DNA of 64,000 nucleotides. Source: Bradyrhizobium diazoefficiens. GTDB lineage: Bacteria > Pseudomonadota > Alphaproteobacteria > Rhizobiales > Xanthobacteraceae. The stretch covers positions 806,001 to 870,000 of the forward strand of contig NZ_CP067041.1 of the NCBI RefSeq assembly GCF_016599855.1, given 5' to 3'. The position numbers and the translations under genes were made by a program. This document shows, piece by piece, positions 16,943 to 25,833 of the stretch. The notes under the pieces are model-generated. The model searched no databases. It was given only the letters and a program-made list of their open reading frames with translations, and was not told the DNA's origin. Each line of letters starts with the position of its first letter. Positions within the stretch are counted from its first letter, which is position 1.

Positions 16943-17386
16943 ATGTGTCCCCCGCTCAAACTGATCGCGCTCGACGCCGACGATCTCGCCGTGATCTCGA
17001 CCCATGTACAGGATGCCCGGGTGCAGCCATCCGACATCATCTGGCGGCAGGGCGAGAAGAGGCTGGTGGTCGGGATGAGCCGGCTCGACTGGGAGCAGAC
17101 GCTGGATGGTGAGGCCGAACCGCGTCGGCTGATCGCAGCGCTCCGTTTCGACCGCGTCCTCGCTTGCAAGTCGCGCAACATCGACTTGGCAGCGCCGGAC
17201 AAGGTTCTGGACCTCGTCGGCATCGAGTTTCACCCCCAGGACGGCCGTGACGAGGAGCCCAGCGGCAGCGCGCTCTTGCTGTTCGCCCAGGGCGGCGCCA
17301 TCCGCCTCGACGTCGAATGCCTGGAATGCCAGCTGACCGATCTGGCGGCGGACGAACTGGGCACGGAGGTGGGGGCGGCACGGTGA
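16943..17386 (+). CDS. DUF2948 family protein
   Basis: This 147-aa soluble protein has family-typical sequence: LKLIALDADDLAVISTHVQDA, IIWRQGEKRLVVGMSRLDWE and a C-terminal GGAIRLDVECLECQLTDL. DUF2948 genes sit directly before hisD in many alphaproteobacteria, as here, but their role is unknown. An upstream GTG (16880) extends the frame. The ATG at 16943 was chosen because it has an aggaga ribosome-binding site and gives the family length. Confidence 0.85.
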   Translation: MCPPLKLIALDADDLAVISTHVQDARVQPSDIIWRQGEKRLVVGMSRLDWEQTLDGEAEPRRLIAALRFDRVLACKSRNIDLAAPDKVLDLVGIEFHPQDGRDEEPSGSALLLFAQGGAIRLDVECLECQLTDLAADELGTEVGAAR

Positions 17387-17519
17387 GGGACGGATACCGC
17401 ATGCCACATACCCCCGTGTCGTCCCGGCGAAGGGTTGACGGCGGGGGGCCGCCGCGCCATTGAGCAGGGGGGCCGGTGAGCCAGACTGCGCCCCTCAACC
17501 AGCAGAAGCCAAGCCCAAA

Positions 17520-18815
17520 ATGCCCATTCGTCTCGACCACAGCAGCGCCGATTTTGACCAGCGATTTGCGGCCTTCCTCGCCGCCAAGCGCGAGGTCTCG
17601 GCCGATGTCGAGGCCGCCGCGCGCGCCATCGTCGATGATGTCGCCAAGCGCGGCGATGCCGCCCTGCTCGAGGCCACGGCGAAGTTCGACCGCTTGAGGC
17701 TGGACGCATCCGGCCTGCGCATCACCGCCGCCGAGATCGAGACGGCCGTGAAGGCCTGCGATACCGCGACGCTGGATGCGCTCAAGCTCGCGCGTGACCG
17801 CATCGAGACCTACCATCGTCGCCAGTTGCCGAAGGATGAGCGGTTCACCGACCCGCTCGGCGTCGAGCTCGGCTGGCGTTATACCGCCATCGAATCCGCC
17901 GGCCTCTACGTGCCCGGCGGGACCGCGGCCTATCCGTCCTCGGTGCTGATGAACGCGGTGCCAGCCACGGTCGCGGGCGTGTCGCGCCTCGTGATGGTGG
18001 TGCCGTCGCCCGACGGCAAGCTCAATCCGCTGGTGCTGGCGGCCGCCTCGCTGGGCGGCGTTACCGAGATCTACCGTGTCGGCGGCGCGCAGGCCGTGGC
18101 CGCGCTAGCACACGGCACCGCAACGATCGCGCCGGTGGCAAAGATCGTCGGCCCCGGCAATGCCTATGTCGCCGCCGCAAAACGGCTGGTGTTCGGCAAG
18201 GTCGGCATCGACATGATCGCCGGCCCCTCCGAGGTGCTGGTGATCGCCGACGACACCGGCAATGCCGACTGGATCGCCGCCGACCTGCTGGCGCAGGCCG
18301 AGCACGATGCCAGCGCGCAGTCGATCCTGATCACTGACTCGGCGCGGCTTGCCGCCGATATCGAGAAAGCGGTCGAAGCGCAATTGAAGACGCTGCCGCG
18401 CGCGGCTATTGCCGGCAAATCCTGGGTCGATTTCGGTGCCATCATCATGGTGAAGACCCTCGCCGATGCCATTCCGCTCGCGGACGCGATCGCCGCCGAG
18501 CATCTCGAGATCATGACTGATGATCCCGATACGCTCGCGGCAAAGATCTGCAACGCCGGCGCGGTGTTCCTGGGCGCGCATACGCCGGAGGCGATCGGCG
18601 ACTATATTGGCGGCTCCAACCACGTGCTGCCGACGGCGCGCTCGGCGCGGTTCTCTTCAGGTCTCGGCGTCGCCGATTTCATGAAGCGGACCTCGATCCT
18701 GAAATGCGGCCCGGACCAGCTGCGTGCGCTGGGCCCGGCCGCGATGACGCTCGGACAAGCGGAGGGGTTGGACGCCCATTCGCGCTCGATTGGATTGCGC
18801 CTCAATCTGTCATGA
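17520..18815 (+). CDS. hisD: Histidinol dehydrogenase
   Basis: HisD (431 aa) catalyses the last two oxidations of histidine biosynthesis, L-histidinol to L-histidine, with Zn2+ and NAD+. Visible signatures are [59 protein letters not shown] and the Zn-region QAEHD. Length matches the family. The frame is open upstream, but [12 protein letters not shown] at 17520 is the usual N-terminus. The stop overlaps the next gene (ATGA), so hisD and UPF0262 are translationally coupled. Confidence 0.97.
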   Translation: MPIRLDHSSADFDQRFAAFLAAKREVSADVEAAARAIVDDVAKRGDAALLEATAKFDRLRLDASGLRITAAEIETAVKACDTATLDALKLARDRIETYHRRQLPKDERFTDPLGVELGWRYTAIESAGLYVPGGTAAYPSSVLMNAVPATVAGVSRLVMVVPSPDGKLNPLVLAAASLGGVTEIYRVGGAQAVAALAHGTATIAPVAKIVGPGNAYVAAAKRLVFGKVGIDMIAGPSEVLVIADDTGNADWIAADLLAQAEHDASAQSILITDSARLAADIEKAVEAQLKTLPRAAIAGKSWVDFGAIIMVKTLADAIPLADAIAAEHLEIMTDDPDTLAAKICNAGAVFLGAHTPEAIGDYIGGSNHVLPTARSARFSSGLGVADFMKRTSILKCGPDQLRALGPAAMTLGQAEGLDAHSRSIGLRLNLS

Positions 18816-19309
18816 CAAAGCCGCCCGAACAGGACGACTCGACCAATCGCATCGTCGCGGTCACCCTCGACGAGGACTCGATCGGCCGTTCCGGGCCCGA
18901 CATTGAGCATGAGCGTGCGATCGCGATCTACGATCTGATCGAGCAGAATCTGTTCGCGCCCGACGGCGCCGACGGGACGGGGCCGTTTACGCTGCATCTC
19001 GGCATCAGCGGCAACCGGCTGATGTTCGACATCCGCCGCGAGGACGGCACGCCCGTGGTCGCGCATCTATTGTCGCTGACGCCGTTCCGGCGGATCGTGA
19101 AGGACTATTTCATGATCTGCGACAGCTACTATCAGGCAATCCGCACCGCGACGCCGGACAAGATCGAGGCCATCGACATGGGCCGCCGCGGCATCCACGA
19201 CGAGGGGTCGCGCACGCTGCAGGAGCGGCTGAAGGGCAAGGTGCGGGTCGACTTCGAGACCTCGCGTCGGCTGTTCACGCTCATTACTGTCCTGCACTGG
19301 AAGGGTTAA
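18812..19309 (+). CDS. UPF0262 family protein
   Basis: This 165-aa alphaproteobacterial protein of unknown function is recognised by [31 protein letters not shown] and a C-terminal [14 protein letters not shown] segment (here [11 protein letters not shown]) before [14 protein letters not shown]. The ATG at 18812 lies in the hisD stop (ATGA). The next gene starts 5 bp after its stop. The order hisD-UPF0262-phosphatase-maf is conserved in the order and implies co-expression. Confidence 0.9.
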   Translation: MTKPPEQDDSTNRIVAVTLDEDSIGRSGPDIEHERAIAIYDLIEQNLFAPDGADGTGPFTLHLGISGNRLMFDIRREDGTPVVAHLLSLTPFRRIVKDYFMICDSYYQAIRTATPDKIEAIDMGRRGIHDEGSRTLQERLKGKVRVDFETSRRLFTLITVLHWKG

Positions 19310-19314
19310 GTGCG

Positions 19315-19782
19315 ATGGCGGGTCCGCCACGCGCACGCGATCCGCAATCGGTGCTGTTCGCATGCGCGATGAACAGCGTGCGCTCGCCGATGGCCGAGAG
19401 CCTGTTGCGACACATGTTTCCGCAAGGCCTCTACGTGAAATCGGCCGGCGCGAGGCGCGGCGAGCTCGATCCCTTCGCGGTCGCCGTGATGGCCGAGCTC
19501 GGTCAGGACATCGCCAGCCACAAGCCGCAGACGTTCGAGGAGCTGGAGGATTGGGAGGGGCTCAATTTCGACCTCATCGTCACGCTCTCGCCCGAGGCGC
19601 ACCACAAGGCGCTGGAGCTGACCCGCACGCTCGCGGCCGACGTCGAATACTGGCCGACGCAGGACCCCACCACCATCGAAGGCAGCCGTGACCAGAAGCT
19701 CGCCGCTTACCGGGACGTCTGCGACCAGCTCCTGATGCGCATCCGCCGGCGGTTTGCCAAAGTGGGCGCGGCAAGCGGGTAG
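19315..19782 (+). CDS. Low-molecular-weight protein phosphatase family protein
   Basis: This 155-aa protein has the LMW phosphotyrosine-phosphatase / arsenate-reductase fold. The P-loop is CAMNSVRS (C-x5-R, Cys around 17) followed by PMAESLLRH, and the late acid-containing segment is WPTQDPT. A phosphatase role is more likely than arsenate reductase because the gene sits in the hisD-maf block with no ars genes. The P-loop departs from the usual C-x-G-N-x-C-R-S, lacking the second cysteine and the Gly. Partner proteins are unknown. Confidence 0.85.
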   Translation: MAGPPRARDPQSVLFACAMNSVRSPMAESLLRHMFPQGLYVKSAGARRGELDPFAVAVMAELGQDIASHKPQTFEELEDWEGLNFDLIVTLSPEAHHKALELTRTLAADVEYWPTQDPTTIEGSRDQKLAAYRDVCDQLLMRIRRRFAKVGAASG

Positions 19783-19940
19783 CACGCCGCGGCCGTAACA
19801 CCCGCGTCACAGACTACAGGCACAGGCATGTGGGGACCGTCGAATCGCTTAAGTCCGGGTTCCCGGGTTGTGAAATCAGCCCCCTTCCGATAGGTTCCGC
19901 GCGCAATTCACCTCCTGCCTCGTCTCCCAAAAATCACCTG

Positions 19941-20570
19941 ATGCTCGGCCGCCCCAAATTCGTTCTTGCCTCCGGTTCGCCGCGGCGCCTGTCGTTGCTC
20001 AACCAGGCCGGCATCGACCCTGACGCGCTCCGGCCGGCCGACGTCGATGAGACGCCGAGGCGGGGCGAGCTGCCGCGTGCCTGCGCCAACCGCCTCGCGA
20101 GGGCCAAGGCCGATGCGGCGCTCAAATCAGTGCAGCTGGACGACGAGCTGCGCGGCGCCTTCATCCTGTCCGCCGACACGGTCGTGGCCGTCGGCCGCCG
20201 TATCCTGCCCAAGGCCAACCTCGTCGACGAGGCCGCACAGTGCCTGCGGCTGCTGTCGGGCCGCAACCACCGCGTTTACACCGCGATCACCCTGGTGACG
20301 CCGCGCGAGGCGTTCCGCCAGCGCCTGGTCGAGACCCGCGTCCGTTTCAAGCGACTTTCGGAGGACGACATCCAGGCCTATATCGGCTCCGGCGAATGGC
20401 GCGGCAAAGCCGGCGGCTACGCCGTGCAGGGCATCGCCGGCTCGTTCGTGGTGAAGATGGTCGGGTCCTACACCAACGTGGTCGGCCTGCCGCTGTATGA
20501 GACCACTGCGCTGCTCGGCGGCGAAGGCTTTCCGATCCGCTTCGGTTGGCTCAACGCCACCGCCGTGTAA
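19941..20570 (+). CDS. maf: Maf-like nucleotide pyrophosphatase
   Basis: This 209-aa Maf/Ham1-superfamily enzyme hydrolyses modified or canonical NTPs (typically dTTP/UTP or m7GTP) to the monophosphate and PPi. It has [14 protein letters not shown] at the N-terminus, the acidic SADTVVAV motif and [15 protein letters not shown] near the C-terminal third. The ATG at 19941 was chosen over an upstream in-frame start because it begins directly with the family's first strand. yacG follows. Confidence 0.93.
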   Translation: MLGRPKFVLASGSPRRLSLLNQAGIDPDALRPADVDETPRRGELPRACANRLARAKADAALKSVQLDDELRGAFILSADTVVAVGRRILPKANLVDEAAQCLRLLSGRNHRVYTAITLVTPREAFRQRLVETRVRFKRLSEDDIQAYIGSGEWRGKAGGYAVQGIAGSFVVKMVGSYTNVVGLPLYETTALLGGEGFPIRFGWLNATAV

Positions 20571-20706
20571 GAGCGGCCCGACAAAAATCTCGAAAACAAC
20601 CCCATGCACAGTAGAATCGGCGCGGGGAGAGCATGCGTCTCCACCGGAGGAACCCGATTGCCGACAGGATCTTGAACCGTCTCACCTTGTGTAAGCTGCC
20701 GCCATC

Positions 20707-20889
20707 ATGGACGACCAAGTCAAAAAGCCCGCCGGGCCCCTCAAAACCTGCCCGATTTGCGGCAAGCCGCAGGCGCAGGCCACCCGCCCGTTCTGCTCCT
20801 CGCGCTGCCGCGATGTCGATCTGAACCGCTGGCTGAAAGGCTCCTACGTCATCCCCGGCCGGGATGACGAGGTGGACGACATCGAATAG
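20707..20889 (+). CDS. yacG: DNA gyrase inhibitor YacG
   Basis: YacG (60 aa) is a small zinc-finger protein that binds GyrB and inhibits gyrase. The four zinc cysteines are in CPICGK and [10 protein letters not shown], followed by the typical [14 protein letters not shown] and an acidic tail. It is the last gene of the hisD-maf block and lies about 200 bp before tRNA-Phe. Confidence 0.95.
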   Translation: MDDQVKKPAGPLKTCPICGKPQAQATRPFCSSRCRDVDLNRWLKGSYVIPGRDDEVDDIE

Positions 20890-21086
20890 ATAAACAATAT
20901 CAAGAATTTAATTTGACCCTTGGCGCCCCCCGCACCGGCCGCGGCAGGGCCGCGCCACCTTGTGCACAGCCGCACCGTGCCCCGCGGAGCCGAAGGCGAA
21001 CCGTGGGTGGACAGGCCGCTCCGAGCCCACTATAAACCGCCCGCTCGATGGGCCTTGACCTACTCTTTGGGTCCTTCCCTCAGCAC

Positions 21087-21162
21087 GCCCAGGTAGCTCA
21101 GTTGGTAGAGCATGCGACTGAAAATCGCAGTGTCGGTGGTTCGATTCCGCCCCTGGGCACCA
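21087..21162 (+). tRNA. tRNA-Phe (anticodon GAA)
   Basis: A 76-nt cloverleaf: acceptor GCCCAGG/CCTGGGC, D arm GCTCAGTTGGTAGAGC, anticodon stem TGCGA/TCGCA with loop CTGAAAA (GAA), T arm GGTGG-TTCGATT-CCGCC, encoded CCA. Its 3' end is duplicated in a degenerate copy at 27653-27736, which marks it as an integration target. Confidence 0.98.
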
Positions 21163-21164
21163 AA
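21151..21164 (+). other. Putative att site, left (3' end of tRNA-Phe)
   Basis: CCCTGGGCACCAAA covers the tRNA-Phe acceptor end, CCA and two flanking bases. The identical 14-mer in the same orientation is at 27725-27738. Duplicated tRNA 3' ends are the usual footprint of tyrosine-recombinase integration. No integrase gene remains between the copies, so this would be an old, immobile insertion. Confidence 0.6.
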
Positions 21165-21321
21165 ACTACACTTTCTACGCCGAAGCACGATCTCGCAAGA
21201 TCGCGTTCGCTAAATGATCAGCGTGAAGGATGCTCGCGGATTTTTCTCCCTGGGGCCTCGCTAAGTTCAGGTACGTTCAATCCCGTGCCCGCAACCAAAT
21301 CTCTCGACCGGCAGACATGAC

Positions 21322-21343
21322 GGCCCCCTTCGGCGGGCTTTTT
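21322..21343 (+). terminator. Likely intrinsic terminator
   Basis: ggcccccttcggcgggcttttt forms a TTCG-capped stem (one mismatch) followed by five T residues on the plus strand, about 160 bp after tRNA-Phe and before the convergent LysR gene. The rest of 21165-21414 holds nothing recognisable. Confidence 0.6.
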
Positions 21344-21414
21344 CATGCCGAGTTTCTCGCTGTGCAGGACTCAAATCGACGCGCGCGGTCGAAGGATGGT
21401 TCGCGGACGCCGTC

Positions 21415-22290
21415 CTATCCCCGCAGTGCGCCCCGCAATAGCCCGATGAAGTCCTGCGCCACTTGCGAGAGGGCTTCGTGCGTGGGGGACAGGATTGCGA
21501 TCTGGTACTGGATCTTTGGCTTGAACGGGCGGGTGATCAGGCCTTCGGTAAAGGGGCGGCTCACCACCGGATCGACAATGCCCACGCCGCGGCCCTCCGC
21601 GACCAACTGGCACGCTGTCGAGAAGAACTCCGTCTCCGCAACGACATTCCAGCGCGCGCCGTATTCGGAAAAAGCGGACGCAAGCTGCTGGTAGACTGGA
21701 TCGCCGCGAAACAAGGTGACGAACGGGACCCCGTCGAGATCATCAGGCGTGATCTGCTCGAGGTTTGCCAGCGGATGTGTCTTCGGCAGCATGCAAAGGC
21801 ATTCGTATGAGAACACCTCCATATGCGAGATCGGATAATCCAGCGGCAGTTCGGCGACCGCGAGATCGAATTGCTGCGTCGACATCATTTCCCGGACGGT
21901 TGCAGAGTTCCGGGTGATGATTTTCATCTGCAACTCGGGCCGGTTGCTGGCGAACTGTGACAGCAGGCGCGGCAAGAGGCTGATGGAAATGCTTGGATAG
22001 GCCGTGATCGCAAGATGCCCGCGCCGCCCGGATCGGATCTCGGTGGCCACGCGCGATGCATTCTCGACGGCTTCCAGCGCGCGTGCCGCCTCGACATAGA
22101 ACAATTTGGCTTCCGGCGTCGGTTGCAGGCGGCCGCCGCGACGCAGGAACAGGGTCAGCCCGGTTTCGTGCTCGAGGCCTGCGATCATCGTGCTGATCCC
22201 GGGCTGCGACATGCCGAGCAGTTCGGCCACCCTGGTCATGGTGCCGTGGAGCATCAAGGCGCGAAAGCATTCGAGCTGTCTCAGGCGCAT
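21415..22290 (-). CDS. LysR-family transcriptional regulator
   Basis: This 291-aa LysR regulator has an N-terminal winged HTH (MRLRQLECFRALMLHGTMTRVAELLGMSQPGISTMIAGLE) and a C-terminal effector domain from about residue 90. It is divergent from the DUF1989 gene (starts 99 bp apart). The intergenic part is AT-rich (tataaattagctataat around 22300), the usual arrangement for a LysR gene controlling its neighbour. The effector is unknown. It is the first gene inside the tRNA-Phe-bounded segment. Confidence 0.9.
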   Translation of the reverse strand: MRLRQLECFRALMLHGTMTRVAELLGMSQPGISTMIAGLEHETGLTLFLRRGGRLQPTPEAKLFYVEAARALEAVENASRVATEIRSGRRGHLAITAYPSISISLLPRLLSQFASNRPELQMKIITRNSATVREMMSTQQFDLAVAELPLDYPISHMEVFSYECLCMLPKTHPLANLEQITPDDLDGVPFVTLFRGDPVYQQLASAFSEYGARWNVVAETEFFSTACQLVAEGRGVGIVDPVVSRPFTEGLITRPFKPKIQYQIAILSPTHEALSQVAQDFIGLLRGALRG

Positions 22291-22389
22291 GGCTTGCTAT
22301 ATAAATTAGCTATAATGGACGCAATTAATATTATTAGAATTACATGAGTGCGAGTGCTCCAATGCCCAAAAGGCAGAAGGAGACCTCAC

Positions 22390-23001
22390 GTGAACGCTGC
22401 AACCTTCGATCTCACCCGCGCCCGCCTGATTCCGGCCCGGCGTGGCGTGGCGGCGCGCCTCGAAGCCGGGGAAACGGTGACCGTCGTCAACACCCAAGGC
22501 AAGCAGGTGGTCGATACCTGGGCGTTCAACGCCCGCGACACCACCGAATTCATGTCGATGGAACACAGCCGCGCCGCGATGCTGCGGCTCATTCCCAGGG
22601 TCGGCGATACGCTGACGACGAATCGGCGGCGCGCGATGCTCACCCTCGTCGCCGACACGACGCCCGGAATCCATGACACGCTGATCGCCGCCTGCGACAT
22701 CCATCGCTATCGCCAGCTCGGCGCCGTCGGCCATCACGACAACTGCACGCAGAACCTGACGCTGGCGCTCGAGACGGTCGGCGTGTCGGCCGCGGTGACA
22801 CCGCCGCCGCTAAATCTGTTCATGAATGTACCGGTGACCGGTGGCGGCGAGCTGAGCTTCCAGGCGCCGGTCAGCGAGGCGGGCCAATACGTCACGCTGC
22901 GCGCCGAGATGGATCTCATCATCGTGTTCTCCGCCTGCCCGCAGGACATGGTGCCGGTGAACGATATGAAGCCAACCGACGCCCATTTCGTAATCGCCTG
23001 A
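22390..23001 (+). CDS. DUF1989 / urea carboxylase-associated family protein
   Basis: This 203-aa protein has DUF1989 hallmarks: IPARRGVAARLEAGETVTVVNTQGKQVVDTWAF, EFMSMEHSRAAM and NCTQNLTLAL. Relatives lie beside urea carboxylase/allophanate hydrolase and in purine or amine catabolism loci, but their chemistry is not firmly established. The GTG at 22390 is preferred to the ATG at 22348 because aaggaga lies 6 bp before it and the family sequence begins there. It probably forms a unit with the LysR gene 20 bp downstream. Confidence 0.85.
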   Translation: MNAATFDLTRARLIPARRGVAARLEAGETVTVVNTQGKQVVDTWAFNARDTTEFMSMEHSRAAMLRLIPRVGDTLTTNRRRAMLTLVADTTPGIHDTLIAACDIHRYRQLGAVGHHDNCTQNLTLALETVGVSAAVTPPPLNLFMNVPVTGGGELSFQAPVSEAGQYVTLRAEMDLIIVFSACPQDMVPVNDMKPTDAHFVIA

Positions 23002-23020
23002 TCCCTCGCGGAGGATATCC

Positions 23021-23950
23021 ATGCGCAAGCTACCGCCGCTCAACGCCATCCGCGCGTTCGAAGCCGCCGCGCGCCACGAGAGCTTCACCGCCGCCGCCAA
23101 CGAACTCTGCGTCACAGTGACGGCGATCAGCCATCAGGTCCGGCAACTCGAAGCGATGCTCGGGCGCAAACTGTTCGAGCGCTCCGGCCGCGCGGTGGTG
23201 CTGACGGCGGAAGGGCAGGCGGTGTTTCCCCTGCTGCGCGACGGGTTCGATCGGATGGCGAGCGCCTTCGCCGCGATCTGCCCGCCGGCCGACGGCGAGG
23301 CGATCACGGTGTCGACCACGCGGGCCTTTGCCGAGCGCTGGCTGATGCCGCGGCTCGCACGCCTCAATGCGGCGTTCCCGGCCATCGTGGTCCACATCGA
23401 CGCGACCGAGAACATTGTGACGCCGGGCATCAAGGGGATCGACCTCGCGGTGCGCTACGGACAGGTCGACCGCGCTCATGACGCCTCCGTGCTGTTCAAG
23501 GACAGCTACGTCGCGGTCGCGGCGAACGCGATCTGTCCCTCCGCCGCACGCGTTGCCATCGATGATTTCCGTCCGCGGCCGTTGCTGGCCTATCGCTGGA
23601 AGAACGCCGTGCTGGATTCGCCGGCCTGGGCGACGTGGCTTGCGGGCATATCCCACGATGCAAGCCGGGATTTCCGCATCTCCTGGTATAGCGAGGAGCC
23701 GCTGGCGCTGCATGCCGTTGAACGGGGCCTTGGGCCGCTGTTGTGCAGCGATGCGCTCGTCGGCGAACAGTTGCGCGAGGGAACGTTGCGCCGGATCGAC
23801 GGGCCGGCACTTCCCGGCTTCGCCTTCCGCCTAGTGGAAGCAAGCGGTGCCTCCAGGCGCAAATCTGTCGCGACGTTCGTCGACTGGCTGCGCAACGAGG
23901 CGGCGACGTTTCGCAAGCTCTCCGTCCCGCTCATGACACGGGCTGCATGA
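23021..23950 (+). CDS. LysR-family regulator, GcvA-like
   Basis: A 309-aa LysR regulator of the GcvA/AmpR branch, with N-terminus LPPLNAIRAFEAAARHESFTAAANELCVTVTAISHQVRQLE and LFERSGRAVVLTAEG. The effector domain follows from about residue 92. It starts 20 bp after the DUF1989 gene with aggaggat-like spacing (gcggaggatatcc). Its 3' end overlaps the convergent deacetylase gene by 20 bp. Targets may include the azoR/permease intergenic region with its paired palindromes. Confidence 0.9.
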   Translation: MRKLPPLNAIRAFEAAARHESFTAAANELCVTVTAISHQVRQLEAMLGRKLFERSGRAVVLTAEGQAVFPLLRDGFDRMASAFAAICPPADGEAITVSTTRAFAERWLMPRLARLNAAFPAIVVHIDATENIVTPGIKGIDLAVRYGQVDRAHDASVLFKDSYVAVAANAICPSAARVAIDDFRPRPLLAYRWKNAVLDSPAWATWLAGISHDASRDFRISWYSEEPLALHAVERGLGPLLCSDALVGEQLREGTLRRIDGPALPGFAFRLVEASGASRRKSVATFVDWLRNEAATFRKLSVPLMTRAA

Positions 23951-24815
23951 AGTAGGGCAACGTCTCCACCCGGATATGATAGCTGCCAGAGGCGACCAGG
24001 CCATCGATATGGGCGGTGATCGCCTCGAGCGGCGCGAACCACACCTTGCGCTCCCTGACGACGGTTTCGAGCCAGCGCTCGACCACGCGCCAGCGGGCCA
24101 GCCGACCCGTCAGGAACGGATGCCAGATGCCCATCCAGAATCCGCCAGCTTCATACGCAGCCTCGAACTCCTCGAATGAGGCGGCAAGGCCCTCGCTCGG
24201 CGATTTGACCGGCATCATGTAGCCGATCTCCGCGTAGTGGGCGAACGGAGGCCAATCGTCCGATCCCCAGTGCGGCGGCATCTCGTACAGCGACCCGCGC
24301 GCCGTGCGCATCAAATACGGAATGTCGTCCGCCATCAGCGACGAGTCGTAGGCAAAACCGTGCTCGATCAGGAGGTCGATGGTGGCCTGATTGGCGTTGT
24401 AGACCGGCGCGCGATAGCCGCGCGGTTTGCGACCGGTCATCGCGACATGAACCTCGAGGGCCCGTTCGAACGCCTCGCGTTGCTCGGCGCTGGATATCGT
24501 GGTCGGGTCCTCATGAATATAGCCGTGATGGCCGATCTCGTGGCCGTCCTTGAGGATCGCCTCCACCGCGTCGGGATAGTGCTGCATGGTCCAGGCCGGC
24601 ATGAAGAACGACTGCTTCAGCCCGAGGCGGCGGTAGGTCTCCAAGATGCGCCGCACGCCGACTGTCGGCCCGTACCGTCCCATCGTGATCGGATAGAGCC
24701 GGTCGAACGAGTCGTTCGGCCGGGCGATATGGATCAAGCTGTCGGCGTCAACGTCGAAGGTGATCGCACAGGCGCAGCACGCCCCGTTCGGCCAGGGGAT
24801 GGGATTGCGGATCAT
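23931..24815 (-). CDS. Polysaccharide deacetylase-family protein, PuuE/allantoinase-like
   Basis: This 294-aa NodB-homology protein is close in layout to the PuuE (cofactor-free allantoinase) branch. It has CAITFDVDADSLIHIARPND at the N-terminus, HEIGHHGYIHEDP (metal/histidine motif), GYRAPVYN and SHEG-free C-terminal WHPFLTGRLARW. It is cytoplasmic, with no signal peptide, which fits a small-molecule amidohydrolase rather than a cell-wall enzyme. It follows the azoreductase gene by 36 bp on the same strand. NCS1 permease and DUF1989 neighbours support a purine/ureide or related amide substrate (inference). Confidence 0.8.
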   Translation of the reverse strand: MIRNPIPWPNGACCACAITFDVDADSLIHIARPNDSFDRLYPITMGRYGPTVGVRRILETYRRLGLKQSFFMPAWTMQHYPDAVEAILKDGHEIGHHGYIHEDPTTISSAEQREAFERALEVHVAMTGRKPRGYRAPVYNANQATIDLLIEHGFAYDSSLMADDIPYLMRTARGSLYEMPPHWGSDDWPPFAHYAEIGYMMPVKSPSEGLAASFEEFEAAYEAGGFWMGIWHPFLTGRLARWRVVERWLETVVRERKVWFAPLEAITAHIDGLVASGSYHIRVETLPYFMQPVS

Positions 24816-24851
24816 GAGACTATCCTCTTGCCGTGTGCCGGTCGCGATTGA

Positions 24852-25523
24852 TCATTCGGCAGCCACCCTGGCAGGACCGTCGATCCCGAGACACTGCCGG
24901 ACCAGGACCGGGATCGCGGCAAAGGCGTCGGCGACGGACTGCCGGTGGCGTTCGTCGCCAAACTCCTGATAGTCGACGGCGATCAGATGGCTCTCCTGCA
25001 CACCAAGATAATGCGCGCAGGTGAAGATGTGGGTCTCGAGATGGTTCATGTGCTCCCGCACCCCGCCGGGCCCGAAACCAAACTCGCCCCGCGAACTCAG
25101 CACCACCAGGGTCTTGCCGCTCATGATCGGCTCGAGCGGATAATCGCCGCGGCCAAGGTCGAATGAGAACGTTTTGCCGATGCGGATCACCTTGTCGAAC
25201 CACGATTTCAGAGCAGACGGCATGCCGTAATTGTGCATCGGCGCGCCGATGATGATGACATTGGCGCGATCGAGTTCGTCAATCAACTGGTCGGAGAGGC
25301 GAAGCTCGTCATGTTGATCCGCCGTGCGTTCGTCGGCCGCGGTGAAGGCCGCGGCCACCCACGCTTCGGTGATGAAGGGCGGCGGATCGCGGCCGATGTC
25401 ACGGGAGATGATGGTGGTGCCGGGTTCATGCGCCAGCCATTGATCGACGAACGCCTTTGAGAGCTTCCGGCTGACCGAACGGTCGCCGCGCGGACTGGCG
25501 TCGATGTGTAGAAGTGTCGTCAT
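24852..25523 (-). CDS. FMN-dependent NADH-azoreductase (AzoR-like)
   Basis: This 223-aa flavodoxin-fold quinone/azo reductase has LHIDASPRGDRSVSRKLSKAF for FMN phosphate binding, GAPMHNYGMPSALKSWFDKVIR at the flavin site and SSRGEFGFG in the substrate region. It would reduce quinones or azo bonds with NADH and FMN. The start was taken at MTTLLHID (25523). It is the first gene of a two-gene operon with the deacetylase and is divergent from the NCS1 permease, with palindromic sites between them. Confidence 0.88.
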   Translation of the reverse strand: MTTLLHIDASPRGDRSVSRKLSKAFVDQWLAHEPGTTIISRDIGRDPPPFITEAWVAAAFTAADERTADQHDELRLSDQLIDELDRANVIIIGAPMHNYGMPSALKSWFDKVIRIGKTFSFDLGRGDYPLEPIMSGKTLVVLSSRGEFGFGPGGVREHMNHLETHIFTCAHYLGVQESHLIAVDYQEFGDERHRQSVADAFAAIPVLVRQCLGIDGPARVAAE

Positions 25524-25615
25524 CGGTAAAACCTCGACTGATGGAGTATCCATGCGTCAGCCGTACAATGGCCGAGGGCGGTGCCGGGTGTGATTGATGA
25601 ATTCGTCAGGTGAGT

Positions 25616-25628
25616 TGAGGAATTCTCA
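25616..25628. promoter_or_regulatory. Putative operator, site 1 (TGAGGAATTCTCA)
   Basis: TGAGGAATTCTCA has TGAG/CTCA arms around AATT and differs by one base from site 2 at 25748-25760. It lies 93 bp upstream of azoR in the azoR/permease divergent region. A weaker relative, TGATGAATTCGTCA, is at 25595-25608. The pattern fits a LysR-type or other dimeric regulator; which of the two nearby LysR proteins binds is unknown. Confidence 0.5.
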
Positions 25629-25747
25629 ATAGTGAACCGCTGCGACACCATGACGGCTGATCCGGCGCGATGACCCCGGGTTTTCTCGATCGACTATCCG
25701 CGAACCTGATCGGCGCGCTTCACTCTCCACTTCATGTCAACCCCGCT

Positions 25748-25760
25748 TGAGTAATTCTCA
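25748..25760. promoter_or_regulatory. Putative operator, site 2 (TGAGTAATTCTCA)
   Basis: TGAGTAATTCTCA is 132 bp from site 1 and 74 bp upstream of the permease start. Twelve of 13 bases match site 1. Two near-identical sites in a 310-bp divergent intergenic region are best explained as regulator-binding sites. Confidence 0.5.
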
Positions 25761-25833
25761 TTAACGCGCGAGGCCTGATCTTGCTGAGATACCCCATCCC
25801 GGCCGAAATCGATGCGCCGGACAGGGGAGAAAC

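Noticed and set aside
19315-19782. Arsenate reductase (ArsC)
   Set aside because: The C-x5-R loop fits the LMW phosphatase fold in general, there are no ars neighbours, and the resolving cysteines of ArsC are not evident.
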